A stretch of 64,000 nucleotides of DNA, taken from assembly GCF_003073135.1 (NCBI RefSeq), contig NZ_PGDQ01000007.1, positions 1 to 64,000 of the forward strand, given 5' to 3'. Below, in pieces: positions 34,750 to 44,135 of the stretch; position 1 is the stretch's first letter, and each line of letters begins with the position of its first letter. Both the position numbers and the translations under genes were made by a program. The DNA is from Euzebya rosea. GTDB taxonomy: Bacteria > Actinomycetota > Nitriliruptoria > Euzebyales > Euzebyaceae. The notes beneath the pieces were generated by a model, which made no database searches, was not told the DNA's origin, and saw nothing but the letters and a program-made list of their open reading frames with translations.

Positions 34750-35991
34750 CTACAGCTGGGCGTTCTTGCCGATGACGACGATCCCCTCGTCGGTGACCGT
34801 GAACCGCTTCCGGTCGGCGTCGAGGTCCACGCCGATCTGCGCCCCGGCCGGCACGTTGACGTTCTTGTCGATGATGGCGTTTCGGATGACGGCGTGGCGC
34901 CCGACGTTGACGTTGTGCATCAGCACCGACCCCTCGACCTGGGCGAAGGAGTGCACGTGCACACCGGGGGAGAGGATCGACCCGGTGACCGAGCCACCGC
35001 TGACGACGACGCCCGGGCAGACCATCGAGTTGATCGCACGCCCCGTGCGGTCCTCCTCGGCGTGCACGAACTTGGCCGGCGGCATGGGTGGCGACCACGA
35101 CAGGATCGGCCACTGCTGGTTGTAGAGGTTCAGCGTCGGCCTGACGGAGATCAGGTCCATGGAGGCGTCCATGTAGGCCTTGATGGTCCCGACGTCCCGC
35201 CAGTACCCCCGATCGCCCTCGGTCTGCCCCGGCCACGTGTTGGCGGAGAAGTCGTAGACGCCGGCCTCGCCGCGTTCGACCATCATCGGGATGATGTCGC
35301 CGCCGAGGTCGTGGTTGGAGTCGTCGTTGCGCGAGTCCTTGGTGACGGCTTCCACGAGGGCCTTGGTCGTGAAGATGTAGTTGCCCATCGACGCGTAGGC
35401 GACGGACGGGTCGTCCGGGGTGGGCTTGGGGTCCGACGGCTTCTCGCGGAACGCCTGGATGGTCCGTCCGTCGCTGGTGGGTTCGATGACTCCGAACTCC
35501 GTCGCTTCGTCCAGCGGCACGCGGATCCCGGCGACGGTCACGCCGGCGCCCGACTCGATGTGCTGGCGCAGCATCTGCTGGGGGTTCATCCGGTAGATGT
35601 GGTCGGCCCCGAAGACGATCACGTACTCGGGCTTCTCGTCACCCAGGATGTTGAGGTTCTGGTAGATCGCGTCCGCGGACCCGACGTACCAGTGCTTGCC
35701 CCGCCGCATCTGCGCGGGTACGGGCGTCACGTAGTGCCCCAGCAGCGGGGACAGTCGCCACGTCTGGTTGAGGTGGATGTCGAGGCTGTGGCTCTTGTAC
35801 TGCGTCAGGACGACGATCTTGGTGAAGTCGGCGTTCACCAGGTTCGACAGGACGAAGTCGATGATCCGGTACATGCCGGCGAACGGCACCGCCGGCTTGG
35901 CCCGGTCGGCGCTGAGCGGGGCAAGGCGTTTGCCCTCACCTCCAGCAAGGACCATGGCGAGGACACGCTTGGACACGAGGTTGTCGGGCAT
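34750..35991 (-). CDS. glgC: Glucose-1-phosphate adenylyltransferase
   Basis: A 413-residue enzyme making ADP-glucose for glycogen synthesis. N-terminal nucleotidyltransferase motif [25 protein letters not shown]; substrate-binding FREKP and the WRDVGTI segment; C-terminal left-handed beta-helix with hexapeptide repeats ([32 protein letters not shown]). Allosteric residues near the N-terminus are present. TAGGGT lies 8 bases before ATG 35991, so the mRNA is probably leaderless. It reads towards the glucosidase operon but is separated from it by the operator region. Confidence 0.96.
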   Translation of the reverse strand: MPDNLVSKRVLAMVLAGGEGKRLAPLSADRAKPAVPFAGMYRIIDFVLSNLVNADFTKIVVLTQYKSHSLDIHLNQTWRLSPLLGHYVTPVPAQMRRGKHWYVGSADAIYQNLNILGDEKPEYVIVFGADHIYRMNPQQMLRQHIESGAGVTVAGIRVPLDEATEFGVIEPTSDGRTIQAFREKPSDPKPTPDDPSVAYASMGNYIFTTKALVEAVTKDSRNDDSNHDLGGDIIPMMVERGEAGVYDFSANTWPGQTEGDRGYWRDVGTIKAYMDASMDLISVRPTLNLYNQQWPILSWSPPMPPAKFVHAEEDRTGRAINSMVCPGVVVSGGSVTGSILSPGVHVHSFAQVEGSVLMHNVNVGRHAVIRNAIIDKNVNVPAGAQIGVDLDADRKRFTVTDEGIVVIGKNAQL

Positions 35992-35999
35992 CGGCGTGG

Positions 36000-36005
36000 A
36001 CCCTA
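36000..36005 (-). promoter_or_regulatory. TAGGGT box 8 bases before glgC
   Basis: On the minus strand TAGGGT is followed by eight bases and the glgC ATG, the spacing expected for a leaderless transcript. Confidence 0.5.
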
Positions 36006-36055
36006 CCGCGCCGACCGGAGAGGGAAACTCGATCCGACGAAGCTCCCCGGAAACA

Positions 36056-36087
36056 CCGACACCGCCCGGCGAACCGGGCGGTGTCGG
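36056..36087 (-). terminator. Hairpin terminator after the branched-chain-type binding protein gene
   Basis: Perfect 14-bp stem (36056-36069 with 36074-36087) capped by CGAA, placed 25 bp past the stop codon of the liv-type operon. No T-run. Confidence 0.7.
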
Positions 36088-36112
36088 CTGCGTCGGTCAG
36101 CCGATCAGGAGA

Positions 36113-37564
36113 TCACACGCCGCCCTCGTAGCAAGGGGCGTCGAACTCGTAGGAGGCCGCGGTCTCGCCCTCGTAGAAGCCCTGGCTCTCCAGGCCGCTG
36201 GGGACGGCGTCGGACGGGGTACCGATCGACGTGGCACGGACGGCCGCCGCGTTGGCGTCGCCCGACAGGTTGCCGGCACCAGCAGGGACCATGCCCTCGT
36301 AGTCGACCTCGGTGATCTGGCCGAGCGCGGTCGCCATGCCCTCACGGGTCAGGTCGCCGTTGGCCGCGGCCTGCTCGAGGACAGCCAGCAGCGGGTAGGA
36401 CCAGGCCCAACCGGAGGTGTAGCCGTCGTTGCCGGTGACGTCGCCCAGCGCCTCGCGCATGGCCTGGTGGCCGGGCGTGTCGGTCTGGAACGGCTCCCAC
36501 GGCCCGGCGACGGTCACCTGGGCGATGACCGCCGGGGCAGCAGGGGACTGCAGCAGGCCGGGGTTGAAGGCCGGGCTGTTGAACAGGAACCGTCCCTGGA
36601 ACCCACCGGCGGCCGCCTGGCCGACGATGGTGCCGGCGTCGGCAGGACCGGTCGTGATCACGACCACGTCGGCGCCGCCGCTGACGACCTGGTTGACGGC
36701 CTCGCCCTGGTTGTCCTGACCGGGGGTGGTCGGGACGTCGACGAACTCCGCACCGTTGGCCTCGGCCCAACGGCTTGCACCTGCTGCACCGTCGTCGCCG
36801 TAGTCACCGGGGTAGTGCACGGCCATGACCGTGCCGATCTCGGCCTGCTCGGCCAGGTAGTCCAGGCCGTTCTGGGACTCCACGCAGTAGGTGTTGCCGG
36901 ACTCGACGATCACGTCGCTGAACAGCCAGGCCGACGTCCACGACGCGGGGGCGGTGATCACGTTGTTGGCCTCGAGGTCGTCGAGGATGGCGAACGTGGT
37001 GGGGGAGCCCAGCGACTGTGCCAGCGCCAGGACCGAACCCTTGATCTCCTCGTACTGCTGGGAGTGGACCTCCGGGCTGTACTGGTTGTCGCGGGTGTAC
37101 TCGGAGGTGTTGACGTCGAAGCCGCCGATCCCACCGTTCTCGTTGACGCGACGCCAGAACGCGGTCTGTGCGTCGGTGATCGGCACCGCCAGGGCGGCGA
37201 AGGGACCGACCGTCAGGTCGGAGATGGTGCCGAGGTAGATGCAGCCGTTGTCGGCGTTCACCGCGTCGGGGCAGGCTTCCTCGGTCACGCCGACGTCGAA
37301 GGCGACGTCACCGGCGGGAGCGGCGTCGTCCCCCTCCTCGTCGGTGGCCTCGTCCGTCGCGTCGTCCGCGGTCTCCTCGGCGTCGTCGGTGGCCTCGTCG
37401 ACCTCGTCGGCGGCGTCATCGGCGGTGTCCTCGGCATCCGACACCGCGTCGTCGACCGCGTCCTGCGCGTCGTCGGCTGTCTCGTCGCCGCGGCAACCGA
37501 CGGCGAGGAGGGCGAGCACGGACAACATCAGGGCCAGCCTGGCCCAGCGGGATTGCAACCTCAT
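36113..37564 (-). CDS. Branched-chain-amino-acid-type ABC substrate-binding lipoprotein
   Basis: A 483-residue type I periplasmic binding protein. AGGAGA lies 6 bases before ATG 37564, which is preferred over ATG 37582. Lipobox LLAVGC gives a lipidated Cys at about 24. Residues about 27-80 are a near-pure Asp/Glu/Ala/Thr linker with a DDA/EDA rhythm. The mature domain carries DNGCIYLGTISDLTVGPFA, FWRRVNENGGIGG and the ligand-lobe motif GADVVVITTGPADAG. It serves the liv permeases encoded upstream in the same operon. Ligand unknown; the embedded acyl-CoA synthetase hints at an organic acid rather than an amino acid. Confidence 0.9.
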   Translation of the reverse strand: MRLQSRWARLALMLSVLALLAVGCRGDETADDAQDAVDDAVSDAEDTADDAADEVDEATDDAEETADDATDEATDEEGDDAAPAGDVAFDVGVTEEACPDAVNADNGCIYLGTISDLTVGPFAALAVPITDAQTAFWRRVNENGGIGGFDVNTSEYTRDNQYSPEVHSQQYEEIKGSVLALAQSLGSPTTFAILDDLEANNVITAPASWTSAWLFSDVIVESGNTYCVESQNGLDYLAEQAEIGTVMAVHYPGDYGDDGAAGASRWAEANGAEFVDVPTTPGQDNQGEAVNQVVSGGADVVVITTGPADAGTIVGQAAAGGFQGRFLFNSPAFNPGLLQSPAAPAVIAQVTVAGPWEPFQTDTPGHQAMREALGDVTGNDGYTSGWAWSYPLLAVLEQAAANGDLTREGMATALGQITEVDYEGMVPAGAGNLSGDANAAAVRATSIGTPSDAVPSGLESQGFYEGETAASYEFDAPCYEGGV

Positions 37565-37609
37565 GGTGTGTCTCCTGTTCATGGCGTCGCGGTGGACGCC
37601 GCAAGGTGA

Positions 37610-37615
37610 AACCTA
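37610..37615 (-). promoter_or_regulatory. Putative -10 box (TAGGTT) before the binding-protein gene
   Basis: TAGGTT on the minus strand, about 46 bp before ATG 37564, may give the binding-protein gene its own promoter inside the operon. The same hexamer occurs upstream of livF. Confidence 0.35.
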
Positions 37616-37668
37616 CTACCGAAGTAGCAGGGGTGTCGCGTGTGTTCGGGGGTTCAACTGCGCCGGCC

Positions 37669-38793
37669 CTAGTAGCTGAAGGGCCAGCCCTTCCAGTAGT
37701 TGCGGATGCGGATCCACACGCCGAACAGCCCCCGGGGCTCGAACAGCAGGAATCCGACGATGAGGAAGCCGTAGAGGATGGTCGAGACCTGGGCGGTGTT
37801 GAGCAGGCCGCCCTGCTGGCCGGGGCTCGGGATGAAGCTGAAGAAGCGGCTCAGCTCCTCGGCGAAGCGCAACACGACGGTCAGGAACACCGCACCGGCG
37901 ATCGACCCGCTGATCGTGGACGCGCCACCGATCAGGATGATCGCGATGAACTGCACGCTCATCACGAGGTTGAACGTCTCGGGGACGACCTGTCGGGTGA
38001 TCGTGTACAGCAGGGCGCCGGCGAGCCCGGCGAACGCCGAGGACACGGTGAAGGCCAGCACCTTGTGCTTGGTCAGCTCCACGCCGATGACCTCCGCCGC
38101 GATGTCGCGGTCACGGACGGCCTGGAACGCACGTCCGACCGCCGTACGGGCGATGTTGCGTCCCAGGATGGCGACGATGACCAGCATGACCAGGGCGAAC
38201 CAGTAGGTCTTCTGCTGACCGGTCATGGACGGACCGTTGTCGGTCAGGGAGATGCCGAAGACCGACGCGATCACGCCGGGACGGCCGACGCCGAACCCAC
38301 CGGTGATGAAGTCCGCCTCGCGGAAGACGTGGTCGCCGATGAACACCAGGCCGAGGGTCACGATCGCCAGGTACAACCCGCGCAGCCGTGTCGCCAGCGG
38401 CGCGACCAGGGCACCCACCGCCGCGGGCAGCAACGCCGCGGCCGGCAGCCAGACGATCATCGGCAGGCCGAACCCGAGCGTCCGCGCCTCGGGGTCGCCG
38501 CTGAGGGTGGCGGCCGTGAAAGCCCCGATGCCCACGAAGACGGCATGGCCCAGGGACACCTGGCCGGCGTAGCCGGTCACGAGGTTCAGCCCGATGGCGC
38601 CGACGGCGAAGGCGAACGCCCGGGACAGCAGGACGAGCAGGTCGTCGGCGAGGACGAACGGCAGCAGCGCGGCGAGGACGACGAGGCCCTGGACGCTCCA
38701 CAGCTTGGCCCGTGTGTTGAACAGCGCCATGTCGGCGTCGTAGCTGGTGTACAGCTCGGGACGTCCTCCGACGCCGGAACCTCCGAACAACAT
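37669..38793 (-). CDS. livM: Branched-chain-type ABC transporter permease, LivM type
   Basis: A 374-residue permease with about ten helices. LivM signatures: GLNLVTGYAGQVSLGHAVFVGIGAFTAA, LRGLYLAIVTLGLVF and GRAFQAVRDRDIAAEVIGVELTKHKVLAFTVSSAFAGLAGAL. C-terminal RGLFGVWIR is typical. ATG 38793 follows the livH stop by 5 bases; TTG 38802, overlapping that stop as TTGA with GGAGG further upstream, is an alternative. Confidence 0.92.
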   Translation of the reverse strand: MLFGGSGVGGRPELYTSYDADMALFNTRAKLWSVQGLVVLAALLPFVLADDLLVLLSRAFAFAVGAIGLNLVTGYAGQVSLGHAVFVGIGAFTAATLSGDPEARTLGFGLPMIVWLPAAALLPAAVGALVAPLATRLRGLYLAIVTLGLVFIGDHVFREADFITGGFGVGRPGVIASVFGISLTDNGPSMTGQQKTYWFALVMLVIVAILGRNIARTAVGRAFQAVRDRDIAAEVIGVELTKHKVLAFTVSSAFAGLAGALLYTITRQVVPETFNLVMSVQFIAIILIGGASTISGSIAGAVFLTVVLRFAEELSRFFSFIPSPGQQGGLLNTAQVSTILYGFLIVGFLLFEPRGLFGVWIRIRNYWKGWPFSY

Positions 38794-38798
38794 GCTGC

Positions 38799-39686
38799 TC
38801 AAACTCGCTCCACCTCCGGGGTACCGAACAGGCCGTAGGGCCGCACCAGCAGGACGACCAGCAGCAGGACGTAGGGGGACACCGCGGCGAAGCCGTTGCC
38901 CATCCACGGGAAGTACTCGGTCTGGTAGCTGGCCACCAGCGCCTCGACCACCCCGACCGCGAGGCCGCCGATGACCGCGCCGTTCACCGAGTCGAGGCCA
39001 CCGATGATGATCGCCGGCAACGCCTTGAGGGCGACGATCCAGGTCTGCTGGCTGATCCCTCCACCGCCGTCGACGAACATGCCTGCGACGGCAGCCAGGG
39101 CCCCGGCGAGCGCCCACGAGACCATGAAGACCCGACCGACGTCGATGCCCTGTGCGAGCGCCGTCTCCTGGTCGAAGGCGGCCGCGCGCATCCCGAGGCC
39201 GAAGCGGCTGTAGCGGAAGAACGCCGACAGCAGCGCGAGGATGAGCAAGGCGGTGAACAAGCGGGCGACGTCGCGCTGGTTGACCAGCAGGTCGCCCACC
39301 TGGAAGTTCTGCAGCCCCCAGGGGTCGCCGACGAACCGCAGGTTGGTCCCGATGAGGCGGTTCTGGATGACCCGCAGCACGATGTCGACACCGATGGTGA
39401 TGATCGCCACGACGAACGGCGGCTGGCCGATCATCGGGCGCAGGGTGGTCCGCTCGACCGTCATGGCCACGCCGGCGGTGCCGATGATGGCCAGCAGAAG
39501 GGCCGGCCAGAAGCCGATGACGTCGTGGAGGAAGACCACGAACAACGAGCCGGTGATCATCAGCGCCGGCTGGGCGAAGCTGATGACGCGAGTCGACTTG
39601 TAGATGATGACGAAGCCGAGGGCGACGAGCGCGTAGATGGAGCCCTGTCCGAGCCCGGAGATGATCGCCTGGAGGAACTGGGTCAC
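38799..39686 (-). CDS. livH: Branched-chain-type ABC transporter permease, LivH type
   Basis: A 295-residue permease with about eight helices. Signatures: GLGQGSIYALVALGFVIIYKSTRVISFAQ at the N-terminus, GLGMRAAAFDQETALAQGIDVGRV and the C-terminal VNGAVIGGLAVGVVEAL and VRPYGLFG. GTG 39686 overlaps the preceding stop (GTGA). Partners LivM in the membrane channel. Confidence 0.93.
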   Translation of the reverse strand: MTQFLQAIISGLGQGSIYALVALGFVIIYKSTRVISFAQPALMITGSLFVVFLHDVIGFWPALLLAIIGTAGVAMTVERTTLRPMIGQPPFVVAIITIGVDIVLRVIQNRLIGTNLRFVGDPWGLQNFQVGDLLVNQRDVARLFTALLILALLSAFFRYSRFGLGMRAAAFDQETALAQGIDVGRVFMVSWALAGALAAVAGMFVDGGGGISQQTWIVALKALPAIIIGGLDSVNGAVIGGLAVGVVEALVASYQTEYFPWMGNGFAAVSPYVLLLVVLLVRPYGLFGTPEVERV

Positions 39687-41668
39687 GAAGCCACCTCGGC
39701 CGGGGCGGCCGTCACGTAGGTCTTGCCGTCGGCACCGGTGCCGGCGGGCGGGCCGCCGTACATGCCCTCCACCAGGTCGGTGAAGATCTCGTACAGCGCG
39801 CTGCGCTTGACCTTCTGCGTGGCGGTCATCTCACCGTCCTCGTGGTCCAGCTCCTTGGGGAGCATGCGGAACTTCTTGATGCCCTCGACCCGGGAGAACT
39901 TCTCGTTGGTCCGCTCGACCAGGTCGGCGACGAGCGCCACGACCTCCGGCTTCTCGGCGAGGTCCCGGTAGGTGGTGTAGGGCAGTCCCTGGCGCTGGGC
40001 CCAGTCGCCGACGGTGTCGAGCTCGATGCCGATCAGCGCCGTCAGGTACTTGCGCTTGTCACCGATGACCACGGCTTCCTTGATGTACTCGGAGGCCTTG
40101 AGGGAGTTCTCGATCTCGCTGGGGGAGATGTTCTTTCCCCCGGCCGTGATGATGATGTCCTTGATCCGGTCGACGATGCGCAGGTGGGTGCCGTCGACCC
40201 ACTCGCCGACGTCGCCGGTGTGCAGCCACCCGTCGGCGTCGATGACCTTGGCGGTCGCCTCGGGCTTGCCCCAGTAGCCGGCGAACGTGCCGGGGTGCCG
40301 CGTGAGGATCTCGTTGGTCTCGGGGTCGAGCCGCACCTCCACGCCCGGGTGCGCCTCACCGACGGTGCCGAGCTTGATGCGGCCGGGGCGGTTGGCGGTG
40401 GCGACGGCGGAGTTCTCGCTCATGCCGTAGACCTCGTGCATGGGCACGCCGATGCCCATGAAGAACTTCAGCACCTCTGGGGCGATCGGTGCGGCACCGG
40501 ACGCCGCGTAGCGGACCCGCCGCATCCCGATGCGCTCGCGCAGTGCACGGAACATCATCACCCATCCCACGGCGTAGAGGATCCGGGTCTGCGTCGTGTG
40601 CTCCCCACCGTTGGCCACCAGCTGGTCACCGATCCGGTCGGCCATGCGCATCCAGAACCGGAACATGGCTCGCTTGACGCGGCTGGCGCCCTGCATGCGG
40701 ATGTTGACCCCGGCCAGGATCTTCTCCCAGATGCGGGGCACCGCGAAGAGGATGGTCGGCTGGACCTCCTTGAGGTTCTGCTGGACCGTCTCGATGGACT
40801 CGGCGAAGTTGACCTGGACGCCCACCGCGGCGTTGAACCAGACGGTGAAGATCCGTTCGGCAACGTGGCACAACGGCAGGTAGGACAGCACCATGTCGTC
40901 CTCGGTCGGCGGTGGGTCGGTGAACCCGCCGCCGTCCACGAGCGTGGTGATCGCGAACTCGCAGTTGGCGATCGTCAGCATCACGCCCTTGGGCGGGCCG
41001 GTGGTGCCGGAGGTGTAGACGAGCGTCATGACGTCGTCGGGCTCGGCCGCGGCCATGCGCTGCTCGACCATGCCGGCGTTGGCGGCCCGGTGTTCCCGGC
41101 CGTGCTGGAGGAAGTCCGTCCAGCTGATCAGCCGCGGGTCGTCGTAGCGGTGGTGGATGCCGCGCGGCTCGATGTAGACGATGTGGGACAGGTCGGGCAG
41201 GTCGTCGCTGACCTCCAGGGCCTTGTCCACCTGCTCCTGGTCCTCCGCGATCAGGACCTTGGCGCCCGAGTCGCTGAGCAGGTAGCGGACCTCCTCCGCC
41301 GGGTTGGTCGGGTACAGGCCGACCGTGATGGCCCGGCAGGCGACGGTGGCCAGGTCGCTGTACATCCACTCGCGTCGGTTCTCGGAGTGGATCGCGACGC
41401 GGTCGCCCGCCTCGACGCCGAGGGCGATGAGGGCGTGACCCACATCCAGGATCGTGTCGTAGTACTCGCGCCAGGTCACCTCCTGCCAGACACCGAAGTC
41501 CTTCTCGCGAAGGGCCACGCGATCGGGCAGGCGGTCGGCCCAGTCCCGGACGCGGGTGACGATCGTGGTCGTCCCGGTGCCCGAGGCGCCCGGACGCTCC
41601 ATGGTGGCGCCGGCCACGCTGGCGGTGCCCAGGCCGGCGAGGGGGTCGGGGAGGGGGAGGGGGCTCAT
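39683..41668 (-). CDS. Long-chain acyl-CoA synthetase (AMP-forming), embedded in the liv operon
   Basis: A 661-residue ANL-superfamily ligase of the FadD15/FAA type. AMP-binding motif LVYTSGTTGPPKGVMLT, A5 motif YGMSENS, A7 WLHTGDVGEWVDG, A8 IVDRIKDIIITAGGKNISP, and the C-terminal catalytic Lys region TATQKVKRSALYEIF. It joins a carboxylic acid to CoA with ATP. The start overlaps the livG stop (ATGA) and its stop overlaps the livH start, so it is an integral member of the transporter operon. It probably activates the imported solute or a related acid on entry. Confidence 0.93.
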   Translation of the reverse strand: MSPLPLPDPLAGLGTASVAGATMERPGASGTGTTTIVTRVRDWADRLPDRVALREKDFGVWQEVTWREYYDTILDVGHALIALGVEAGDRVAIHSENRREWMYSDLATVACRAITVGLYPTNPAEEVRYLLSDSGAKVLIAEDQEQVDKALEVSDDLPDLSHIVYIEPRGIHHRYDDPRLISWTDFLQHGREHRAANAGMVEQRMAAAEPDDVMTLVYTSGTTGPPKGVMLTIANCEFAITTLVDGGGFTDPPPTEDDMVLSYLPLCHVAERIFTVWFNAAVGVQVNFAESIETVQQNLKEVQPTILFAVPRIWEKILAGVNIRMQGASRVKRAMFRFWMRMADRIGDQLVANGGEHTTQTRILYAVGWVMMFRALRERIGMRRVRYAASGAAPIAPEVLKFFMGIGVPMHEVYGMSENSAVATANRPGRIKLGTVGEAHPGVEVRLDPETNEILTRHPGTFAGYWGKPEATAKVIDADGWLHTGDVGEWVDGTHLRIVDRIKDIIITAGGKNISPSEIENSLKASEYIKEAVVIGDKRKYLTALIGIELDTVGDWAQRQGLPYTTYRDLAEKPEVVALVADLVERTNEKFSRVEGIKKFRMLPKELDHEDGEMTATQKVKRSALYEIFTDLVEGMYGGPPAGTGADGKTYVTAAPAEVAS

Positions 41669-42549
41669 CGTTGCTCCTCGGGGGTGTCGGCGGGGGCCGT
41701 CACCTGGTCGCTGCCCAGGTAGGCCTTGATGACGTCGGGGTTGCGCTGCACCTCGGCGGGCAGTCCCGTCGCGACGTGCTGGCCGAAGTCGACGACCATC
41801 ACGCGGTCGGCCAGGTCCATGACCAGGCCCATGTCGTGCTCGACGAGGATCATCGGGATGTCCAGCTCGTCGCGGATGTCGAGGATGAACCGGGCCATGT
41901 CCTCGGTCTCCTCCACGTTCATCCCGGCCACCGGCTCATCGAGGAGCAGCAGCTTGGGTTCCATGGCGAGCGCCCGGCCGAGCTCGACGCGCTTCTGGAT
42001 GCCGTAGGGCAGCAGGCCCACCGGCAGCTTGCGGTAGGCCTCGATCTCGAGGAAGTCGACGATGTCCTCGACGACGGCCCGGTTGGCGATCTCCTCGCGA
42101 TGGGCCCTGCCGACGTAGAACATCCCGGCCAGGAAGCCGTACTTCACCTTCTTGTGGCGCCCCAGCATCAGGTTGTCGAGGACGGTGAGGTTCTCGAACA
42201 GCTCGATGTTCTGGAACGTGCGGGCGAGGCCCTTCTCGGCGATGCGGTGGGGGTTCTGGCCGAGGATGTTCTCGCCGCGGAACCGCACCTCGCCCTCCTG
42301 CGGGCGGTAGACGCCCGACAGCACGTTGAAGATGGAGGTCTTCCCCGCGCCGTTCGGGCCGATGACCGCGAACAGCTCACGCGGGCCCACGTGGAAGGAC
42401 ACGCCGTCGATGGCGGTCACCCCGGAGAAGGACAGGCGGACGGAGTCGAACTCGATGATCGGCGCACCGGTGTCCTCGACGTGCCCGCCGGGCAGGTGGT
42501 GCGGGGACGCCGCCGGATCGCCGGCACCGGGCAGGTCGGTCGCCGTCAC
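41665..42549 (-). CDS. livG: Branched-chain-type ABC transporter ATP-binding protein, LivG type
   Basis: A 294-residue ATPase. Walker A GPNGAGKTSIFNVL, Q-loop TFQNIELFENLTVLDNL, signature-like LPYGIQKRVELGRAL, Walker B LLLLDEPVAGMN, H-loop VEHDM. The signature reads YGIQKR instead of SGGQQR, as in many LivG proteins. GTG 42549 overlaps the livF stop (GTGA); GTG 42558 in frame is the alternative. A 30-residue Pro/His-rich leader precedes the nucleotide-binding domain. Confidence 0.93.
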   Translation of the reverse strand: MTATDLPGAGDPAASPHHLPGGHVEDTGAPIIEFDSVRLSFSGVTAIDGVSFHVGPRELFAVIGPNGAGKTSIFNVLSGVYRPQEGEVRFRGENILGQNPHRIAEKGLARTFQNIELFENLTVLDNLMLGRHKKVKYGFLAGMFYVGRAHREEIANRAVVEDIVDFLEIEAYRKLPVGLLPYGIQKRVELGRALAMEPKLLLLDEPVAGMNVEETEDMARFILDIRDELDIPMILVEHDMGLVMDLADRVMVVDFGQHVATGLPAEVQRNPDVIKAYLGSDQVTAPADTPEEQR

Positions 42550-43331
42550 GACAGCCACCGCTTCCGCCGCTTGTAGTGCTTGACGTCACGGAAGGACTTC
42601 GCGTGGCCCTCGTCGGCGAGGCCCAGGTAGAACTCCTTGACGTCGTCGTCCTCCAGCAGCTCGGCGGCTGGTTTGTCCATCACGACCTTTCCCGTCTCCA
42701 TGACGTAGCCGTGCTCGGCCACGCCCAGCGCCATCGCGGCGTTCTGCTCGACCAGCAGCACGGTGACGCCCTGCTGGTTGATCTCGATGATCAGGTCCCT
42801 GATCTGGTCGACCAGCTGCGGGGCGAGCCCCAGGCTCGGCTCGTCCAGCAGCAGGTACTTGGGGTTGGACATCAGGGCCCGCCCCATCGACAACATGGTC
42901 TGCTCACCGCCCGACAGGTACCCGGCGGTGGCCTTTCGGCGGTCCCGCAGCACCGGGAAGAGGTCGTAGACCCGCTCCATGTTCGGCTTCATGACGCTGG
43001 GGTCGGTGTGGGCGCCGACCCGCAGGTTCTCCTCCACGGTGAACTCCGAGAAGATCCGGCGGCCCTCCAGGGCCTGCTTCACCCCCGCGGCGACGATCCG
43101 CTCCGGGGGGAGGTCGTGGATCGGGGTCCCGTCGAGCGTGATCGATCCCTTCGTCACCTCGCCCTCGTGGACGTCGAGCAGGCCGGAGATGGCCCGCAGC
43201 AGGGTGGTCTTGCCGGCGCCGTTGGCGCCCAGCAACGCGACGATGCGCCCTTCGGGTACCTGCAGGCTCACGCCGCGCAGCACCAGGACGACGTCGTCGT
43301 AGACGACTTCGAGGTTCGACACCTCGAGCAT
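42546..43331 (-). CDS. livF: Branched-chain-type ABC transporter ATP-binding protein, LivF type
   Basis: A 261-residue ATPase from ATG 43331 with GGAGGG upstream. Walker A GANGAGKTTLLRAI, signature LSGGEQTMLSMGRAL, Walker B LLLDEPSLGLAP, H-loop LVEQNA. It extends about 25 residues beyond simple LivF proteins with a Lys/Arg-rich end (KHYKRRKRWLS). First gene of the liv-fadD operon. Confidence 0.93.
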   Translation of the reverse strand: MLEVSNLEVVYDDVVLVLRGVSLQVPEGRIVALLGANGAGKTTLLRAISGLLDVHEGEVTKGSITLDGTPIHDLPPERIVAAGVKQALEGRRIFSEFTVEENLRVGAHTDPSVMKPNMERVYDLFPVLRDRRKATAGYLSGGEQTMLSMGRALMSNPKYLLLDEPSLGLAPQLVDQIRDLIIEINQQGVTVLLVEQNAAMALGVAEHGYVMETGKVVMDKPAAELLEDDDVKEFYLGLADEGHAKSFRDVKHYKRRKRWLS

Positions 43332-43661
43332 GTGCCCTCCAACTCGGTTTGTCGTGTGTACGTCGATCACGACGCCTTCGGCTTCGGCGCGTGTCGGGTG
43401 GGTGGCTCTGTCCAGGCAGTCAGCGGCCCGGTCCGTCCCGTGGTGCGGGAGCGGGATGGCCCGTCCGCGAAGGGGTGGTCGCGGCGGTGACGCCCTGTCG
43501 TGTTCGGGTGAAGCACAACCTAATCACAATCCGTGTCCGTGTCGTCGAGGTTCGGGCGAAAGCTGCGCCATTTTCGGGTCCAGAACCTGTCGAAAACACG
43601 AGATGAGACCGGATCTCGGCTGCCGAACCGGGGCCTCGTCAGGGCGACGTATGGTGTAGAG
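43332..43661. other. Divergent intergenic region between livF and nitrobindin
   Basis: A gap of 330 bp without a credible gene. It holds a TAGGTT -10-like box for livF on the minus strand (43517-43522) in a locally AT-richer stretch, and a TATGGT box (43650-43655) for the nitrobindin gene. The rest is GC-rich without recognised motifs; no -35 elements are convincing. Confidence 0.5.
43650..43655 (+). promoter_or_regulatory. TATGGT box 6 bases before the nitrobindin GTG
   Basis: TATGGT fits TAnnnT and is followed by six bases and GTG 43662, which points to a leaderless transcript. Confidence 0.5.
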
Positions 43662-44132
43662 GTGACGCATCCGGACATCGCCCCCCTGGAGTTCCTCGTC
43701 GGCACGTGGCGTGGCCGCGGTCGAGGGGACTACCCGACGATCGAGGGCTTCGACTACCTCGAGGAAATCAGCTTCTCGACCATGCCGAAGCCCTTCCTCG
43801 CCTATCAACAGCGGACGAAGCGCGCCGACGACGGTCAGCCGCTCCACGCCGAGGCCGGCTTCGTCCGTCCGGTTGCCGACGGGCCCGAGCTGGTCATCTG
43901 CCAGCCCACGGGCATCGTGGAGGCCCATCGCGGCCAGCTGGAGGGACAACGTGTCGTCTGGGATTCCCACAGGGTCGCCATGACCCCCACCGCGGAGTCA
44001 CACAGGGTGACAGAGGTGCGTCGAGAGGTCGTCGTCGAGGGCGACGAGCTGCACTACGAGCTCCACATGGGTGCGGTCGGACATCCCCGGCAGCTGCACC
44101 TCCGGGCGACGTTGCACCGCGTCGAGGGCTAG
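43662..44132 (+). CDS. Nitrobindin-like heme-binding beta-barrel protein
   Basis: A 156-residue FABP-like protein. The family motif at the N-terminus is FLVGTWRGRGRGDYPTIEGFDYLEEI; the C-terminal strand HLRATLHRVEG carries the His expected to bind ferric heme. Nitrobindins bind heme and nitric oxide or isomerise peroxynitrite. Length fits the family exactly. GTG 43662 is the start because the GTWRG motif must lie close to the N-terminus. It is followed after three bases by a small membrane-anchored protein gene, so the two are co-transcribed. Confidence 0.9.
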   Translation: MTHPDIAPLEFLVGTWRGRGRGDYPTIEGFDYLEEISFSTMPKPFLAYQQRTKRADDGQPLHAEAGFVRPVADGPELVICQPTGIVEAHRGQLEGQRVVWDSHRVAMTPTAESHRVTEVRREVVVEGDELHYELHMGAVGHPRQLHLRATLHRVEG

Positions 44133-44135
44133 GAC

